This document shows positions 8,363 to 17,516 of a stretch of DNA of 64,000 nt, in pieces. The stretch comes from Clostridium homopropionicum DSM 5847 (GTDB taxonomy: Bacteria; Bacillota; Clostridia; Clostridiales; Clostridiaceae): positions 62,001-126,000 of the forward strand of contig NZ_LHUR01000036.1 of the NCBI RefSeq assembly GCF_001263795.1, written 5' to 3'. The notes under the pieces were generated by a model. That model was not told the origin of the DNA, ran no database searches, and saw only the letters and a program-made list of their open reading frames with translations. The position numbers and the translations under genes are program-made. The first letter of the stretch is position 1; every line of letters starts with the position of its first letter.

Positions 8363-8863
8363 TTATATTTTTCTTATCAATATTTTAAGAGCCTTATGAA
8401 TATAATTTTTCACATTGCTTTCCGTACATTCCATTACCTCTGCAACTTCCGATATTTTAAGATTATTATAATACTTCAATATAATTACTGTTTTGTATTT
8501 TCCCCGAAGCTTATCTACTGCATTATAAAGATCAATTTTAAGTGATGAATCTTGAAGTACATATTCAGTATCATAATTATCATTTAATAAAATTACCTTC
8601 TTTCTGTATCTTAATAAATCCACAGAAGCATTAATAAGAATTTTTGTAAGCCATGTATTGAAAAAGTTAGGATTCTTTAATTTTTTTATTGATAAATATG
8701 CATTGTAAACTGTTATATCAACTATTTCTAATGCATCCTGTTGATTTTTAATATAGAGAAATGCAGTTCTATATAGCATGTCTTTTCTGCCTTCAATAAG
8801 TTCAATAAAAGATTGCTTATCTCCATTAACTGCTTTCTCCATTAGGTCTGAATAATTCTTCAA
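8363..8863 (-). CDS. ECF-type RNA polymerase sigma factor
   Basis: The start is placed at the TTG at 8863, eight bases after GAGGAGG; an ATG at 8896 in frame has no ribosome site of that strength. The protein (about 166 residues) has region 2 (DKQSFIELIEGRKDMLYRTAFLY and ALEIVDITVYNAYLS) and region 4 (LRGKYKTVIILKYYNNLKISEVAEVMECTE, HTH) of a SigV/SigW-like extracytoplasmic-function sigma factor. Such factors are held by a membrane anti-sigma protein; the neighbour that should fill this role is a pseudogene, so this sigma may be unregulated or itself inactive in practice. Confidence 0.88.
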   Translation of the reverse strand: MKNYSDLMEKAVNGDKQSFIELIEGRKDMLYRTAFLYIKNQQDALEIVDITVYNAYLSIKKLKNPNFFNTWLTKILINASVDLLRYRKKVILLNDNYDTEYVLQDSSLKIDLYNAVDKLRGKYKTVIILKYYNNLKISEVAEVMECTESNVKNYIHKALKILIRKI

Positions 8864-9033
8864 AAGCTTTACCTCCTCTTTACCTTTTACACCCATTAGA
8901 CGTGGTAATAGAATAAAAGTTTTTTGTAGTACAAATTTCTAATCAATAACATCCTTTCAAATATTATAATGTATTATTTAATTAAATTAAATATTGGTAT
9001 ATAATATATTTAATAACAAAAGGAGGATTCAAC

Positions 9034-11178
9034 ATGGAAAAACTATTTAAATCTTTAAGTGTTTGCTTTATTCTTACACTATTCTTTAGTAATACAACTT
9101 TTGCTATTAGTGAAAGTGGATCAAAATCCTTTGATAAAAGAATAAATATAGACCCAACTAAACAGTGGTTAATAAAATTAAGTCTTGAATTAGATTCTAA
9201 TAGTATTAAAGATAATATTAGTGTGCTTGATAAAAATCATAACAAAGTAGATGTAACTACCGCCATAGATAAAGACGGAAAATCAATTATTGTACAAGCT
9301 CCCCAAGGAGGCTACAAGTATGGTGAAACTTACTCTTTAGAAGTAAAATCTTCTGCTAATGGCATTAAATCAAACTCTGGTAAAGTTCTGAATCAAGATG
9401 CAGTAATGCAATTTACTATTAAAGATGACCCAAATACAAAGGTTGTAGATGAAATTAGAGGAAATACTTCTGGAAACCTAAACAATAGTGGAAAAATGAT
9501 TCAAGTTGGTGATTGGATTTATTTCAATGGAGTTATTTACAATAAAGATATTCAAGGATTTTATAAAATGAAGCTGGATGGATCTTCTAAAACCTTATTA
9601 AATGATGATGATCCATATGACATTAATATAGTAGGCGATTGGATTTATTACTATGATTTTAAAGATGATGTATTTTACAAGATGAAAACTGACGGTTCAA
9701 ATAAAAGTAAATTTATTGAAGATAATGGATCAAATTTAAATATTGTAGATGGGTGGGCATATTACATAAGCTTTAATAAAGACACTTATGAACATGTATG
9801 TAGAGTAAAATTAGATGGATCTTCCAAAACTAGTGTCTCTCAAAAAAGAGCATATTACTATGATGTATATAATGGATGGGTATATTTCTCATATGTCTAT
9901 GATAACTCTCTTTATAAAGTTAAGTCTGATAGAACCGGACTGTATAAGATTGCTGACAATGCTAATGAAGTAATGGTTTCAAAGGGATGGATTTATTATA
10001 CATCTATGTCTGATACAGATAATACTAGCCTTTACAAAATTGATACTGATGGAAACAATAAAACAAAGCTTTCAGATAACAATGTATACAATATCAATAT
10101 TATAGGCGATTATATATATTATATTAGGTTTAGCAATGAAAATAATGATAGGATTCTAAGCAGAATAAAAGTAGATGGTTCAGAGGAAAAAGCTATTGAT
10201 AACTCAGGAATATACTTTTTCTATTCTTCAGGTCAATGGATTTACTGCCAATCTTATGAGAAAAAAAATTTTAAATTGAAGTTAGACGGCACTGAAAAAC
10301 AGTCGCTATACATGCCACAAGAAGATGTCAGAGGAAATACTGGTGGTAACAAGATCAATTATGGTAGAATGGCTAAGAGCGGTGATTGGATTTATTACGG
10401 TGCTCCAAATTCAGATGAATTCTATAAAATGAAAACTGATGGAAGCTCTAAAACCTTACTTAATAAAGACAATCCAGCAAGTATAAATGTTTTAGGAGAT
10501 TGGATTTACTACAATAATCAAAATGACCTGGGACTTTATAAGATGAAAATTGATGGCACTAGCAATACAAAGATAATGGACGAAGAGGTTATGGATGTTT
10601 TGGTAGTTAATGATTGGATATACTATCTTAGCCTTTCTTATGATGGTCAAGAATATCTTTGCAAAGTTAAATTAGATGGAACTTCAAGAACAGTACTTAA
10701 TGTCGGAAGAACTTTTGATTACGATGTATCTGAAGGATGGGTATATTATAACGTATATGATGATAGCACTGGTTTATATAAGGTTAAAACTGATGGAACT
10801 GGAAAGACTACTCTACTAGATGAATTACAACCAACTAAGCTAGAAGTCTCAAATGGATATATTTATTATTATGATAGATCCGATCAAGACAGATTATACA
10901 AAATCTTAATTAATGGCAATGAAAAACTTAAATTAACTAATAATAATGTGTCTAAGCCGAATGTAATAGGAGACTATGTATATTACATTAACTATGCTTT
11001 AGATTCGAGCCAAAGAGTACTATATAGAGTCAATATTGATGGTACTGGAGATAAAGCTTTAGATAATACAGAAATAAACACTATAATTTCTGCTGGAGAA
11101 TGGATTTATTGCTATGGTTATAATGGCATCATGTTTAAAATAAAACCTGATGGAACAGGCAAGCAATATATTGAGTAA
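9034..11178 (+). CDS. Secreted DUF5050 double beta-propeller protein
   Basis: The 714-residue protein has a signal peptide (residues 1-24, cleavage after TTFA), an Ig-like SbsA/Big_5 domain (about 25-130) and then two long arrays of a roughly 40-residue repeat with core GDWIYYxx...LYKMKxDGSxKTxL, the DUF5050 pattern. Each array begins VRGNT-G-N or IRGNTSGN and has seven repeats, and repeat n of the first array resembles repeat n of the second (for example VCRVKLDGSSKT and LCKVKLDGTSRT in repeat 3). This is what two seven-bladed propellers made by one duplication would look like. The protein is probably exported and surface-bound or free; function unknown. AGGAGG precedes the ATG. Confidence 0.85.
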   Translation: MEKLFKSLSVCFILTLFFSNTTFAISESGSKSFDKRINIDPTKQWLIKLSLELDSNSIKDNISVLDKNHNKVDVTTAIDKDGKSIIVQAPQGGYKYGETYSLEVKSSANGIKSNSGKVLNQDAVMQFTIKDDPNTKVVDEIRGNTSGNLNNSGKMIQVGDWIYFNGVIYNKDIQGFYKMKLDGSSKTLLNDDDPYDINIVGDWIYYYDFKDDVFYKMKTDGSNKSKFIEDNGSNLNIVDGWAYYISFNKDTYEHVCRVKLDGSSKTSVSQKRAYYYDVYNGWVYFSYVYDNSLYKVKSDRTGLYKIADNANEVMVSKGWIYYTSMSDTDNTSLYKIDTDGNNKTKLSDNNVYNINIIGDYIYYIRFSNENNDRILSRIKVDGSEEKAIDNSGIYFFYSSGQWIYCQSYEKKNFKLKLDGTEKQSLYMPQEDVRGNTGGNKINYGRMAKSGDWIYYGAPNSDEFYKMKTDGSSKTLLNKDNPASINVLGDWIYYNNQNDLGLYKMKIDGTSNTKIMDEEVMDVLVVNDWIYYLSLSYDGQEYLCKVKLDGTSRTVLNVGRTFDYDVSEGWVYYNVYDDSTGLYKVKTDGTGKTTLLDELQPTKLEVSNGYIYYYDRSDQDRLYKILINGNEKLKLTNNNVSKPNVIGDYVYYINYALDSSQRVLYRVNIDGTGDKALDNTEINTIISAGEWIYCYGYNGIMFKIKPDGTGKQYIE

Positions 11179-11205
11179 ATTTAGTTTCTTATTAATCTCT
11201 CTAAT

Positions 11206-11245
11206 AAAAAAGCTACGCTATTAAATTAAACATGCGTAGCTTTTT
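11206..11245. terminator. Bidirectional terminator after DUF5050 gene
   Basis: AAAAAGCTACGC pairs with GCGTAGCTTTTT around a 15-base loop, with T runs on both strands. Confidence 0.85.
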
Positions 11246-11273
11246 CCCTTTTTATAGTGGCATTTAGTCTTTT

Positions 11274-11290
11274 CTCCGGTGCCTGTCACC
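11274..11290. repeat. REP-like element, degenerate copy
   Basis: CTCCGGTGCCTGTCACC matches the GGTGCCTGGCACC palindrome and its CTCC flank found at 12904, 56742/56790 and 63326, with one change in the palindrome. It lies between the DUF5050 terminator and the end of the HAD gene. Confidence 0.6.
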
Positions 11291-11302
11291 TTTAACGCTT
11301 TA

Positions 11303-12124
11303 CTACAGTAAAAAATTATTTATTGCGTAGGCAATACCAGAATTATCATTTGATTTAGTAACATACTTTGCCACCACTTTAATATCTTCAACGGCGTTTT
11401 CCATGGCTATAGGCATACCAACACACTGAAACATCTCCATATCGTTGTAATTGTCTCCGAAGGCAATAACTTTATTTAGATCAACTGCTAGCTTTTCTGA
11501 TAATACTTTTAGTGCATTTCCTTTAGAAATATCAGAAGCCATTATATCAAGTAAGCCATTCATTGAGCTTACTGCAGTTAGACTGCTATATTTTGAGTAC
11601 TTCTTTTCCATTAGTTCAACTTCTTCATGATCCTTGCAAACCAATAAGATTTTTAAAGTTTCTATATGATCTATAATTTCAACATTTTCTTTATCAATAT
11701 ACTCTATAGGTAGTTGCATATCATCTGATAGGATTTTATTAAGGTTTTCAAATTTTTTAATTCTAGGATTATTTTTATCTGAATATACAGTATCCGTTGT
11801 ATATATTAAAAAACTTATGCTACGATCCATGCAATAGTCTATTATTTCTCTTACAGTGAATTTGTCAATAATCTTTGAATATAGTATTTCTCCTGTTTTA
11901 ATATTTCTAATTAGTCCACCATTACAGGATATAACATGTCCCTTTAAATCTAATTGCTTAACAAACCGCTTTACCATTAGATCAAGTCTTCCTGATGCGA
12001 TAATTACTTCAGTTCCATCTTGTTGAAGCTTTTTTAATGCTGCTTCATTTTCTTCTGATATAGTATCTTTTGAATTCAATAGTGTCCCATCCATATCACA
12101 TACGCACCACTTATATTTAGTCAA
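11303..12124 (-). CDS. Cof-type HAD-IIB hydrolase
   Basis: The 273-residue protein has the HAD motifs DMDGTLL (nucleophile Asp near residue 9), ASGR (motif II), a central C2-type cap, Lys in DISKGNAL (motif III) and FGDNYNDMEMF (motif IV). This is the Cof/YidA group of sugar-phosphate or flavin-phosphate phosphatases. The start is a TTG preceded by AGGAGA. It is a separate transcription unit; its substrate is not predictable. Confidence 0.9.
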   Translation of the reverse strand: MTKYKWCVCDMDGTLLNSKDTISEENEAALKKLQQDGTEVIIASGRLDLMVKRFVKQLDLKGHVISCNGGLIRNIKTGEILYSKIIDKFTVREIIDYCMDRSISFLIYTTDTVYSDKNNPRIKKFENLNKILSDDMQLPIEYIDKENVEIIDHIETLKILLVCKDHEEVELMEKKYSKYSSLTAVSSMNGLLDIMASDISKGNALKVLSEKLAVDLNKVIAFGDNYNDMEMFQCVGMPIAMENAVEDIKVVAKYVTKSNDNSGIAYAINNFLL

Positions 12125-12247
12125 TTGTATCTTCTCCTGTCCATCATATTATAATTTTATTTTTTCTTTAGTTGAGTATAACCTTAACTACAATTATAGC
12201 ATTCTAAAAGTCTTATTAAAACAGTGAATGGTAAGCTTTTTTGCATG

Positions 12248-12868
12248 TTACTTTGATGAGAATTTTTTCAAGTATTCTGCTGCTGAACGATTCATTTCTA
12301 AAGCAAAGTCTGACATGTATTTACGATTGCAAAAGGCTTTAATATTTTCATTAGTATTTCTATTTTCAAAGTCCTCCTTCTCATATCTGGACTTATGCAT
12401 CTCTGTATGTTCTTCTTTAGTAAGCCTATGATATTTATTTTCAAATACTATGTATTTATCGTCAAAGCGTGCTGGCTTCTTTCTATTCTTTTGAGATTCT
12501 ACTGGATAACCATAAACCACCATGGCAGCTGGTAATACATAATCAGGTAATGCTAATAGCTCTCTTACAGATTCACAATTTTCTATTATATCACCAATAT
12601 AGCAGCTTCCTATTCCTAAGGACTCTGCTACTACAACTGTATTTTGAGCAGCTATTATAGCATCAGCACAAGCAAGTAAAATATCTCCTTCTCCTGGCTT
12701 CCTAGGATTACAGCCTTCATAGTAAAAGGAATCATACCATCTTTGATAATCTGCTAGAAATATAAGAACTAAAGGTGCCCTAACAATAAATGGCTGATCA
12801 TCGCATAACACTGCAAGTCTTTTCTTTGTTTCTTCGTCAGTAATATCTAGTATTGTGTAAAGCATCAT
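12248..12868 (-). pseudogene. Nitroreductase family protein lacking its N terminus
   Basis: The frame covers most of an FMN nitroreductase: ADAIIAAQNTVVVAESLGIGSCYIGDI and ALPDYVLPAAMVVYGYP are typical. The family normally begins with about 30 residues holding the RRS-(I/V)R FMN-binding motif. Here the homologous reading NAAFEAPTAGA-MM continues upstream of the first ATG to about 12901 and then runs straight into the REP-like palindrome, with a stop codon next to it. No start codon with a ribosome site precedes the family-specific part. The gene therefore looks truncated at the repeat, and the product, if made from the ATG at 12868, lacks FMN contacts. Confidence 0.7.
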
Positions 12869-12902
12869 GGCACCTGCCGTTGGTGCTTCAAATGCAGCAT
12901 TC

Positions 12903-12917
12903 AGGTGCCTGGCACCT
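12903..12917. repeat. REP-like palindrome at nitroreductase breakpoint
   Basis: AGGTGCCTGGCACCT is a perfect palindrome with a one-base centre. It sits between the stop codon of the radical SAM gene (overlapping it) and the truncated 5' end of the nitroreductase. Confidence 0.75.
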
Positions 12918-13801
12918 TATAAAAAAGAAAGCTGCTCCTTTTTATACTCTTGCTTATACGTTTTAATGATATCACTCATTTTATAGAGGATTCTTAATCT
13001 GCGGCATTCACCTTGAAACAAATTCCACAATTCTTTAGCTTTGGGAGAGCGGCATTCATAGGCATTTCCAAATTGCTTAATATACTTTTCTTTAGTGCCA
13101 GGAAAAAGCTCATCCAATTTTCTAAAATACCAATCCCTTTGATTTTGCCTTAAGGTCACACCGAAAGCAGGATATATAAAACGTGCTCCATTTTTATGGG
13201 CAAGCTCAATAATTCTCATAATATTATCCTGGTTGTCCTGAATAAATGGAAGCACTGGCATTAATAATATGCCTGTAAAAATGCCTACCTCTGTCAATTT
13301 TTTTATTGCAACGAATCTTTCTGAAGATAAGGCTGCATTTGGTTCGATTTTTTTACACATATTATCATCAGCAGTAGTTATGGTTATCTTTACCAAAACT
13401 GGAGAATGTGAAGAAATCTTTTTTAAAACATCTACATCCCTTTCAATTAAATTGCTCTTGGTTGCAATAGATACCCCAAAACCATAACGGTGAATAAGCT
13501 CTAGGGCACCTCTTGTTAGCTTAAGTTCCTTTTCAAATGGATTATACGGATCACTCATTGCCCCCATTCCTATTACACCAATTTTACGTTTGGATTTCAG
13601 ATCACGTTCAATTAAGGCAAGAGCATTTTCTTTTGTCCTTACCTCATCAAAATTTTCTATATGATAACATTCACTGCGGCTATCACAATAAATGCACCCA
13701 TGACAGCAGCCTTTATAAATATTCATATTGTAGTTATTTCCAAACCAAGAGTTATTTTCACTATATCCCGAAACTATTGTTTTCGCCTGAATAAATTTCA
13801 T
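12917..13801 (-). CDS. SPL-family radical SAM protein
   Basis: The 294-residue protein has the radical SAM cluster motif CCHGCIYC (C-x3-C-x2-C, residues about 33-40) preceded by MNIYKGC, and the GMGAMSDPYNPFEK and LPFIQDNQDN blocks seen in the spore photoproduct lyase-like family (the Rv2578c-type group) rather than in true SplB. It uses a 4Fe-4S cluster and S-adenosylmethionine; the reaction of this group is not known. It follows the GyrI-like gene with one base between them and is co-transcribed with it. Its final codons run into the REP-like element, so the natural C terminus may be slightly altered. Confidence 0.85.
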   Translation of the reverse strand: MKFIQAKTIVSGYSENNSWFGNNYNMNIYKGCCHGCIYCDSRSECYHIENFDEVRTKENALALIERDLKSKRKIGVIGMGAMSDPYNPFEKELKLTRGALELIHRYGFGVSIATKSNLIERDVDVLKKISSHSPVLVKITITTADDNMCKKIEPNAALSSERFVAIKKLTEVGIFTGILLMPVLPFIQDNQDNIMRIIELAHKNGARFIYPAFGVTLRQNQRDWYFRKLDELFPGTKEKYIKQFGNAYECRSPKAKELWNLFQGECRRLRILYKMSDIIKTYKQEYKKEQLSFL

Positions 13802-13802
13802 T

Positions 13803-14429
13803 TTATTTTCCCTCAGCTTCTACCTTAAACCTTAGTACTGTTTTTAACTTTTCAGGCTTTGTTTTTCGTGGGTCTGAAAGGTATATCTCCCTATGAGTAA
13901 GATGTGTTCTTCTATATCCGTTATCTTTACAGAACTGTTCCATCATCTCAAAGCTCGCTGGTTCATCGTCATAGCTTCCTATATGAAGCATTTGGCAGCA
14001 TAAACCTTCTGATATTGTACCAAATTCTAATTTATCAAGGTAAATATTTGGCTTTTTCCTTTTAGTTTCATATAAAAAGCGTTCAAATAATTCAGGAGTT
14101 AAAAAATCTGGCTGACGTATCATAATTTTATATTTTAAATTATTTTTATCTGTATGAGATAAAGTCTTATCTATCAGATCCCATACTCCCTCTAATGGAA
14201 ATACTGTGTAATCATAATATCCAGCTGGAACATTATCGATTTTGTAGGACATCTTAACCGCATAAGTTAAACTGTATAATGCAGCAGTAGCAAGAGCAAA
14301 TTCTTCGCCATTTGGATTTCCTTCTCCCTCAAGCATAATGAAATTCATAGCTGGAACTGTTATTATCACTGGACTTTTCTTTGGCAAATATAAGTCTTTA
14401 AATACTTTTTTATAATCTACCTTTTCCAT
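13803..14429 (-). CDS. GyrI-like small-molecule binding protein
   Basis: The ATG at 14429, seven bases after AGAGGT, gives a 208-residue protein beginning MEKVDYKKVFKDLYLP. It contains the GyrI-like/SOUL fold signature (PAMNFIMLEGEGNPNGEEFALATAALYSLTYAVK, then YDYTVFPLEGVWDL and LHIGSYDDEPASF). Relatives bind small hydrophobic compounds or act as putative hydrolases. It is downstream of a WYL regulator, and a copy of that regulator's probable operator lies just in front of it (14481-14496), which suggests local regulation by an inducer. Confidence 0.85.
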   Translation of the reverse strand: MEKVDYKKVFKDLYLPKKSPVIITVPAMNFIMLEGEGNPNGEEFALATAALYSLTYAVKMSYKIDNVPAGYYDYTVFPLEGVWDLIDKTLSHTDKNNLKYKIMIRQPDFLTPELFERFLYETKRKKPNIYLDKLEFGTISEGLCCQMLHIGSYDDEPASFEMMEQFCKDNGYRRTHLTHREIYLSDPRKTKPEKLKTVLRFKVEAEGK

Positions 14430-14480
14430 TATAAATACCTCTTTTCGTGTTTTAATAAAATTAGTATAGCAGTTGTAACT

Positions 14481-14496
14481 TGACAACTGTGTGTCA
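14481..14496. promoter_or_regulatory. Probable WYL-regulator operator before GyrI-like gene
   Basis: TGACA-N6-TGTCA, followed by TATTAT, matches the site at 15437-15452 upstream of the regulator itself, including the outer TATTAT bases. It lies just past the end of the WYL gene and upstream of the GyrI-like start. Confidence 0.6.
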
Positions 14497-14498
14497 TA

Positions 14499-15401
14499 TT
14501 ATAGATACTTTTTCAAGCCTTCTTCAAATTTTCTTTTTATAATTTCCCTAATATACTTTGGCTCCAAAACCTCTGCATAATTCCCATATGACAGCACATA
14601 TCCATAAACCCACTCATCCTCTGGGAAGGTCATAGTAACAGTAAAACTTCCATCTAGATTTTTTAATATATCCTTTTCATCAAACTCGTCATAAATTCTA
14701 TATGCCATGCGCTCTTCAATTTTTAATATGACTTTTATCATTTTATTATTGTAGTCTTCTGTAGTACTCCAACTATATTTTGGTACTTCTCTTATAAATG
14801 TCTCATTGGAGCAGCTTAGATTTTTCATTCTAGTAACTTTGAATATTCTAAAATCACCTTTATCCTTACAAAAACCATAGACATACCAGCTTTGTCCTTT
14901 AAATAGAAGTTTCATTGGCTCTATAGTTCTTTCTGTTATTTTCCCATAAGAACTAAAGTAATTAAAAGAAACAATATTTCTATTGAGTATTGCTGTTTTA
15001 AGTAAGTTGAACTTGTCAATATTATCTGAGTTGCTGCCCCATTGAGTTAAGTCAACTTCAATCCAATTTGTATTCTTCTTATGAAACATGGTAGAAAGCT
15101 TTTTGAGCACCGGTTCTACATCTACAGCATTTAGAGCATTAAATCCTTGTAGTGAGGATAAAATATCAATTTGTTCTTTTTCTGAAAGCATAGATTTGTT
15201 AATCACAAAGTTGTCCAGCAAACTAATGCCTCCACCTTTGCCCTTATTAGTGTAAATAGGTATACCTGCTGCACTTAGCGTATCTATATCACGATAAATG
15301 GTTCTCTTTGAAACCTCAAAATGCTCAGACAATTCTTTAGCCGTTACTATCTTTTTATCAAGTAAAATATATATAATTTCTAGAAGTCTATTAATTTGCA
15401 T
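14499..15401 (-). CDS. HTH/WYL-domain transcriptional regulator (YafY type)
   Basis: The 300-residue protein has an N-terminal DeoR-like helix-turn-helix (TAKELSEHFEVSKRTIYRDIDTLSAAGIPIY), a linker, a WYL-type ligand domain (residues about 130-220, including FKGQSWYVYGFCKDKGDFRIFKV) and the C-terminal WCX part. Such YafY-type proteins usually repress or activate adjacent genes in answer to a small ligand. The two TGACA-N6-TGTCA sites, one before this gene and one before the GyrI-like gene, are the obvious targets. Confidence 0.9.
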   Translation of the reverse strand: MQINRLLEIIYILLDKKIVTAKELSEHFEVSKRTIYRDIDTLSAAGIPIYTNKGKGGGISLLDNFVINKSMLSEKEQIDILSSLQGFNALNAVDVEPVLKKLSTMFHKKNTNWIEVDLTQWGSNSDNIDKFNLLKTAILNRNIVSFNYFSSYGKITERTIEPMKLLFKGQSWYVYGFCKDKGDFRIFKVTRMKNLSCSNETFIREVPKYSWSTTEDYNNKMIKVILKIEERMAYRIYDEFDEKDILKNLDGSFTVTMTFPEDEWVYGYVLSYGNYAEVLEPKYIREIIKRKFEEGLKKYL

Positions 15402-15436
15402 ATTCCATCACCTATGTTCATTTTATCATATAAACA

Positions 15437-15452
15437 TGACAACGTTATGTCA
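15437..15452. promoter_or_regulatory. Probable WYL-regulator operator, autoregulatory copy
   Basis: TGACA-ACGTTA-TGTCA, again followed by TATTAT, lies 36 bases upstream of the WYL regulator start and is the partner of the site at 14481-14496. Confidence 0.6.
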
Positions 15453-15515
15453 TATTATGGTTATATATAAAAAGCAAAATTCCAGCAGCTATATTAACAA
15501 CTACTGGACATGTCT

Positions 15516-16157
15516 TTAGAGTTCTTTAAGTACCTCTTCAATTTTACTAAATACATAATTATAATACTCATTCCCATGAGGAACAAAATCGTCTAATTTA
15601 AGATATTTTTTCACGGGATTACTTTGTCCATGCTCATCATATTCAATTCCTTCTGATAAAACCTCATGTATATCTCCATTAAAAAGTTTTATAACGTCCT
15701 TTAATGGAATCTTAACAAGAGCGGTTAATTCATCTAGCTGAATTGTATACTCCTGTAGGGGCTTATCACTTATATATAGATATAACAAATTGAACTCTTT
15801 ATCTATATAATTTTTATATCTAGTAACATTTTTTATGACCCCAAGAGGGATTAGCTTTTCAAAGGACACATCAATTCCTAACTCTTCCTTTAATTCACGA
15901 ACTCCATCCTCTGTATCTTCATCATGCTGCAAATGACCGGCTGAACTTATATCATAAAGATTTGGGTTTGTATCCTTTTTAGGATGTCTCTTTTGAAAAA
16001 GTAAATAATATTGATCTTCTTCTTTTTTTACAATCCAACATTGAAAAGTTTTATGCCATAATCCCTTTAAATGTATTTCACTTCTTTCCGCTTTTCCTAT
16101 ATTATTTCCTTCTTCATCATAATAGTTAAGAATTTCATTATCACATTTATTCATCAT
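15516..16157 (-). CDS. Nudix hydrolase (isopentenyl-diphosphate isomerase-like)
   Basis: The 213-residue protein carries a full Nudix box, GHLQHDEDTEDGVRELKEELG (G-x5-E-x7-REL-x-EEL-G), and the opening YYDEEGNNIGKAERSEIHLKGLWHKTFQ that is common to the YfcD/IDI-like Nudix group. It would hydrolyse a nucleoside diphosphate-X type substrate with Mg2+; the exact one is unknown. Its start overlaps the end of the ribbon-helix-helix gene, making it the last gene of the SPFH operon. Confidence 0.87.
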   Translation of the reverse strand: MMNKCDNEILNYYDEEGNNIGKAERSEIHLKGLWHKTFQCWIVKKEEDQYYLLFQKRHPKKDTNPNLYDISSAGHLQHDEDTEDGVRELKEELGIDVSFEKLIPLGVIKNVTRYKNYIDKEFNLLYLYISDKPLQEYTIQLDELTALVKIPLKDVIKLFNGDIHEVLSEGIEYDEHGQSNPVKKYLKLDDFVPHGNEYYNYVFSKIEEVLKEL

Positions 16158-16335
16158 GCTGATCTCCTACACTCTTTTTGCCCTTTTTACGCTGCCTTAC
16201 ACACTCTGTCAAAAGATATTCAATTTGTCCGTTTATTGAACGAAAATCATCTTCCGCCCAGACTACTAATTCCTGCCAAAGGGACGGTGATAATCGCAGC
16301 AATACCTGTTTTTTATCTTTTCCTTTACTATCCAT
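16147..16335 (-). CDS. Ribbon-helix-helix (Arc-like) small protein
   Basis: The 62-residue protein is short and basic, with a sequence (KKQVLLRLSPSLWQELVVWAED followed by NGQIEYLLTECVRQR) that fits an Arc/MetJ ribbon-helix-helix: one beta strand, then two helices. It may bind DNA as a dimer. It lies between an SPFH gene (25 bases upstream) and the Nudix gene (overlapping), an association seen in other Firmicutes. A role as regulator of the SPFH gene is an inference. Confidence 0.7.
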   Translation of the reverse strand: MDSKGKDKKQVLLRLSPSLWQELVVWAEDDFRSINGQIEYLLTECVRQRKKGKKSVGDQHDE

Positions 16336-16360
16336 TTATCACCATCCCACCTTTCTTTTA

Positions 16361-17398
16361 TTAGTAAATAGATCCACTATTAACAATTGGTTGAGCATCC
16401 TTGTTGCCGCAAAGTACCACTAGTAAGTTGCTAACCATAGCTGCCTTTCTTTCCTCGTCTAAATGCACAACATCATTTTCATTTAACTTTGAAAGTGCCA
16501 TTTCCACCATACCAACTGCACCTTCTACTATCATTTGTCTTGCGTCAATAATTGCTGAAGCCTGTTGTCTTTGAAGCATTACTGCTGCAATCTCAGGCGC
16601 ATAAGCTAAGTGTGTTATTCTTGCCTCTAAAATTTCAAGACCAGCTATTTCTACCTTTGATTGTATTTCTGCTTTTATTTTTTCTGCTATTTCTTGGCTG
16701 CTGCCTCGTAGTGATTTTTCATTATCTTCACTAGATGCATCATAAGGGTAGAGCCTAACAATATTTCTAAGAGCAGAGTCACATTGAATAGATAGATATT
16801 CAGTATAGTTATCCACATTAAATACTGCCTTTGCAGTATTCACAACCTTCCAAATAACAACTATTCCAATTATTATAGGATTTCCTAATTGATCATTTAT
16901 CTTTTGCTTATCATTATTTAATGTCATAGCTTTAAGAGAAATTTTTTTATTTACTAATCCTACGTTTGCTGTATGCACTGTGTTCTTTCCAGCAGCAGTG
17001 GGATGTTCAATCGCAATTGCACCAGTTGATGTTGCTGAAGTTGCTGGATTTACAGCAGTAACGAAAGGATTTACAAAGAAAAATCCTTCTCCTTTTAGTG
17101 TACCATAATACTTTCCGAAAAATGTAAGCACAAGTGCTTCGTTAGGTTTTAACACTTTTAAACCAGCAAAAAGAATTGGACCTACTATTAAAAAGTATAG
17201 AGCACTTACAATTATTAAAATTACTGGTAGGGCAATACTATGGCTTTTATTTACAAGAATGATTCCAAAAACAAATCCAACCACAGAAAGAATCATAAGA
17301 GTAATATTTAGGAGTAAAATTGCCATACCATTTTTAGCTTTTAGTTCAATTTCTTCAGAATGAAGTTGCTTTTCTTTTGTATTTATAATATCTGACAT
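16361..17398 (-). CDS. SPFH/band-7 domain membrane protein
   Basis: The 345-residue protein has two N-terminal membrane helices (about residues 26-50 and 57-80), then a typical SPFH domain ([31 protein letters not shown]) and a C-terminal coiled region ([47 protein letters not shown]). Such proteins form scaffolding rings in membrane microdomains. It is the first gene of the SPFH-RHH-Nudix operon. The client is unknown. Confidence 0.9.
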   Translation of the reverse strand: MSDIINTKEKQLHSEEIELKAKNGMAILLLNITLMILSVVGFVFGIILVNKSHSIALPVILIIVSALYFLIVGPILFAGLKVLKPNEALVLTFFGKYYGTLKGEGFFFVNPFVTAVNPATSATSTGAIAIEHPTAAGKNTVHTANVGLVNKKISLKAMTLNNDKQKINDQLGNPIIIGIVVIWKVVNTAKAVFNVDNYTEYLSIQCDSALRNIVRLYPYDASSEDNEKSLRGSSQEIAEKIKAEIQSKVEIAGLEILEARITHLAYAPEIAAVMLQRQQASAIIDARQMIVEGAVGMVEMALSKLNENDVVHLDEERKAAMVSNLLVVLCGNKDAQPIVNSGSIY

Positions 17399-17516
17399 TT
17401 TAGAACCCCCTTTGTATTTTTATCAATTAATTATTATTATGATATTATTTTAATATCACTTTTATATTATTCCTAAATGAAATATTTGTCAATACTATGT
17501 CCTTAAAAAATAAAAA

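Noticed and set aside
12840-12880. A second GGTGCC-type repeat near 12868-12882
   Set aside because: The GGCACCTGCCGTTGGTGC stretch is part of the coding sequence for APTAGAM in the nitroreductase and is explained by it.
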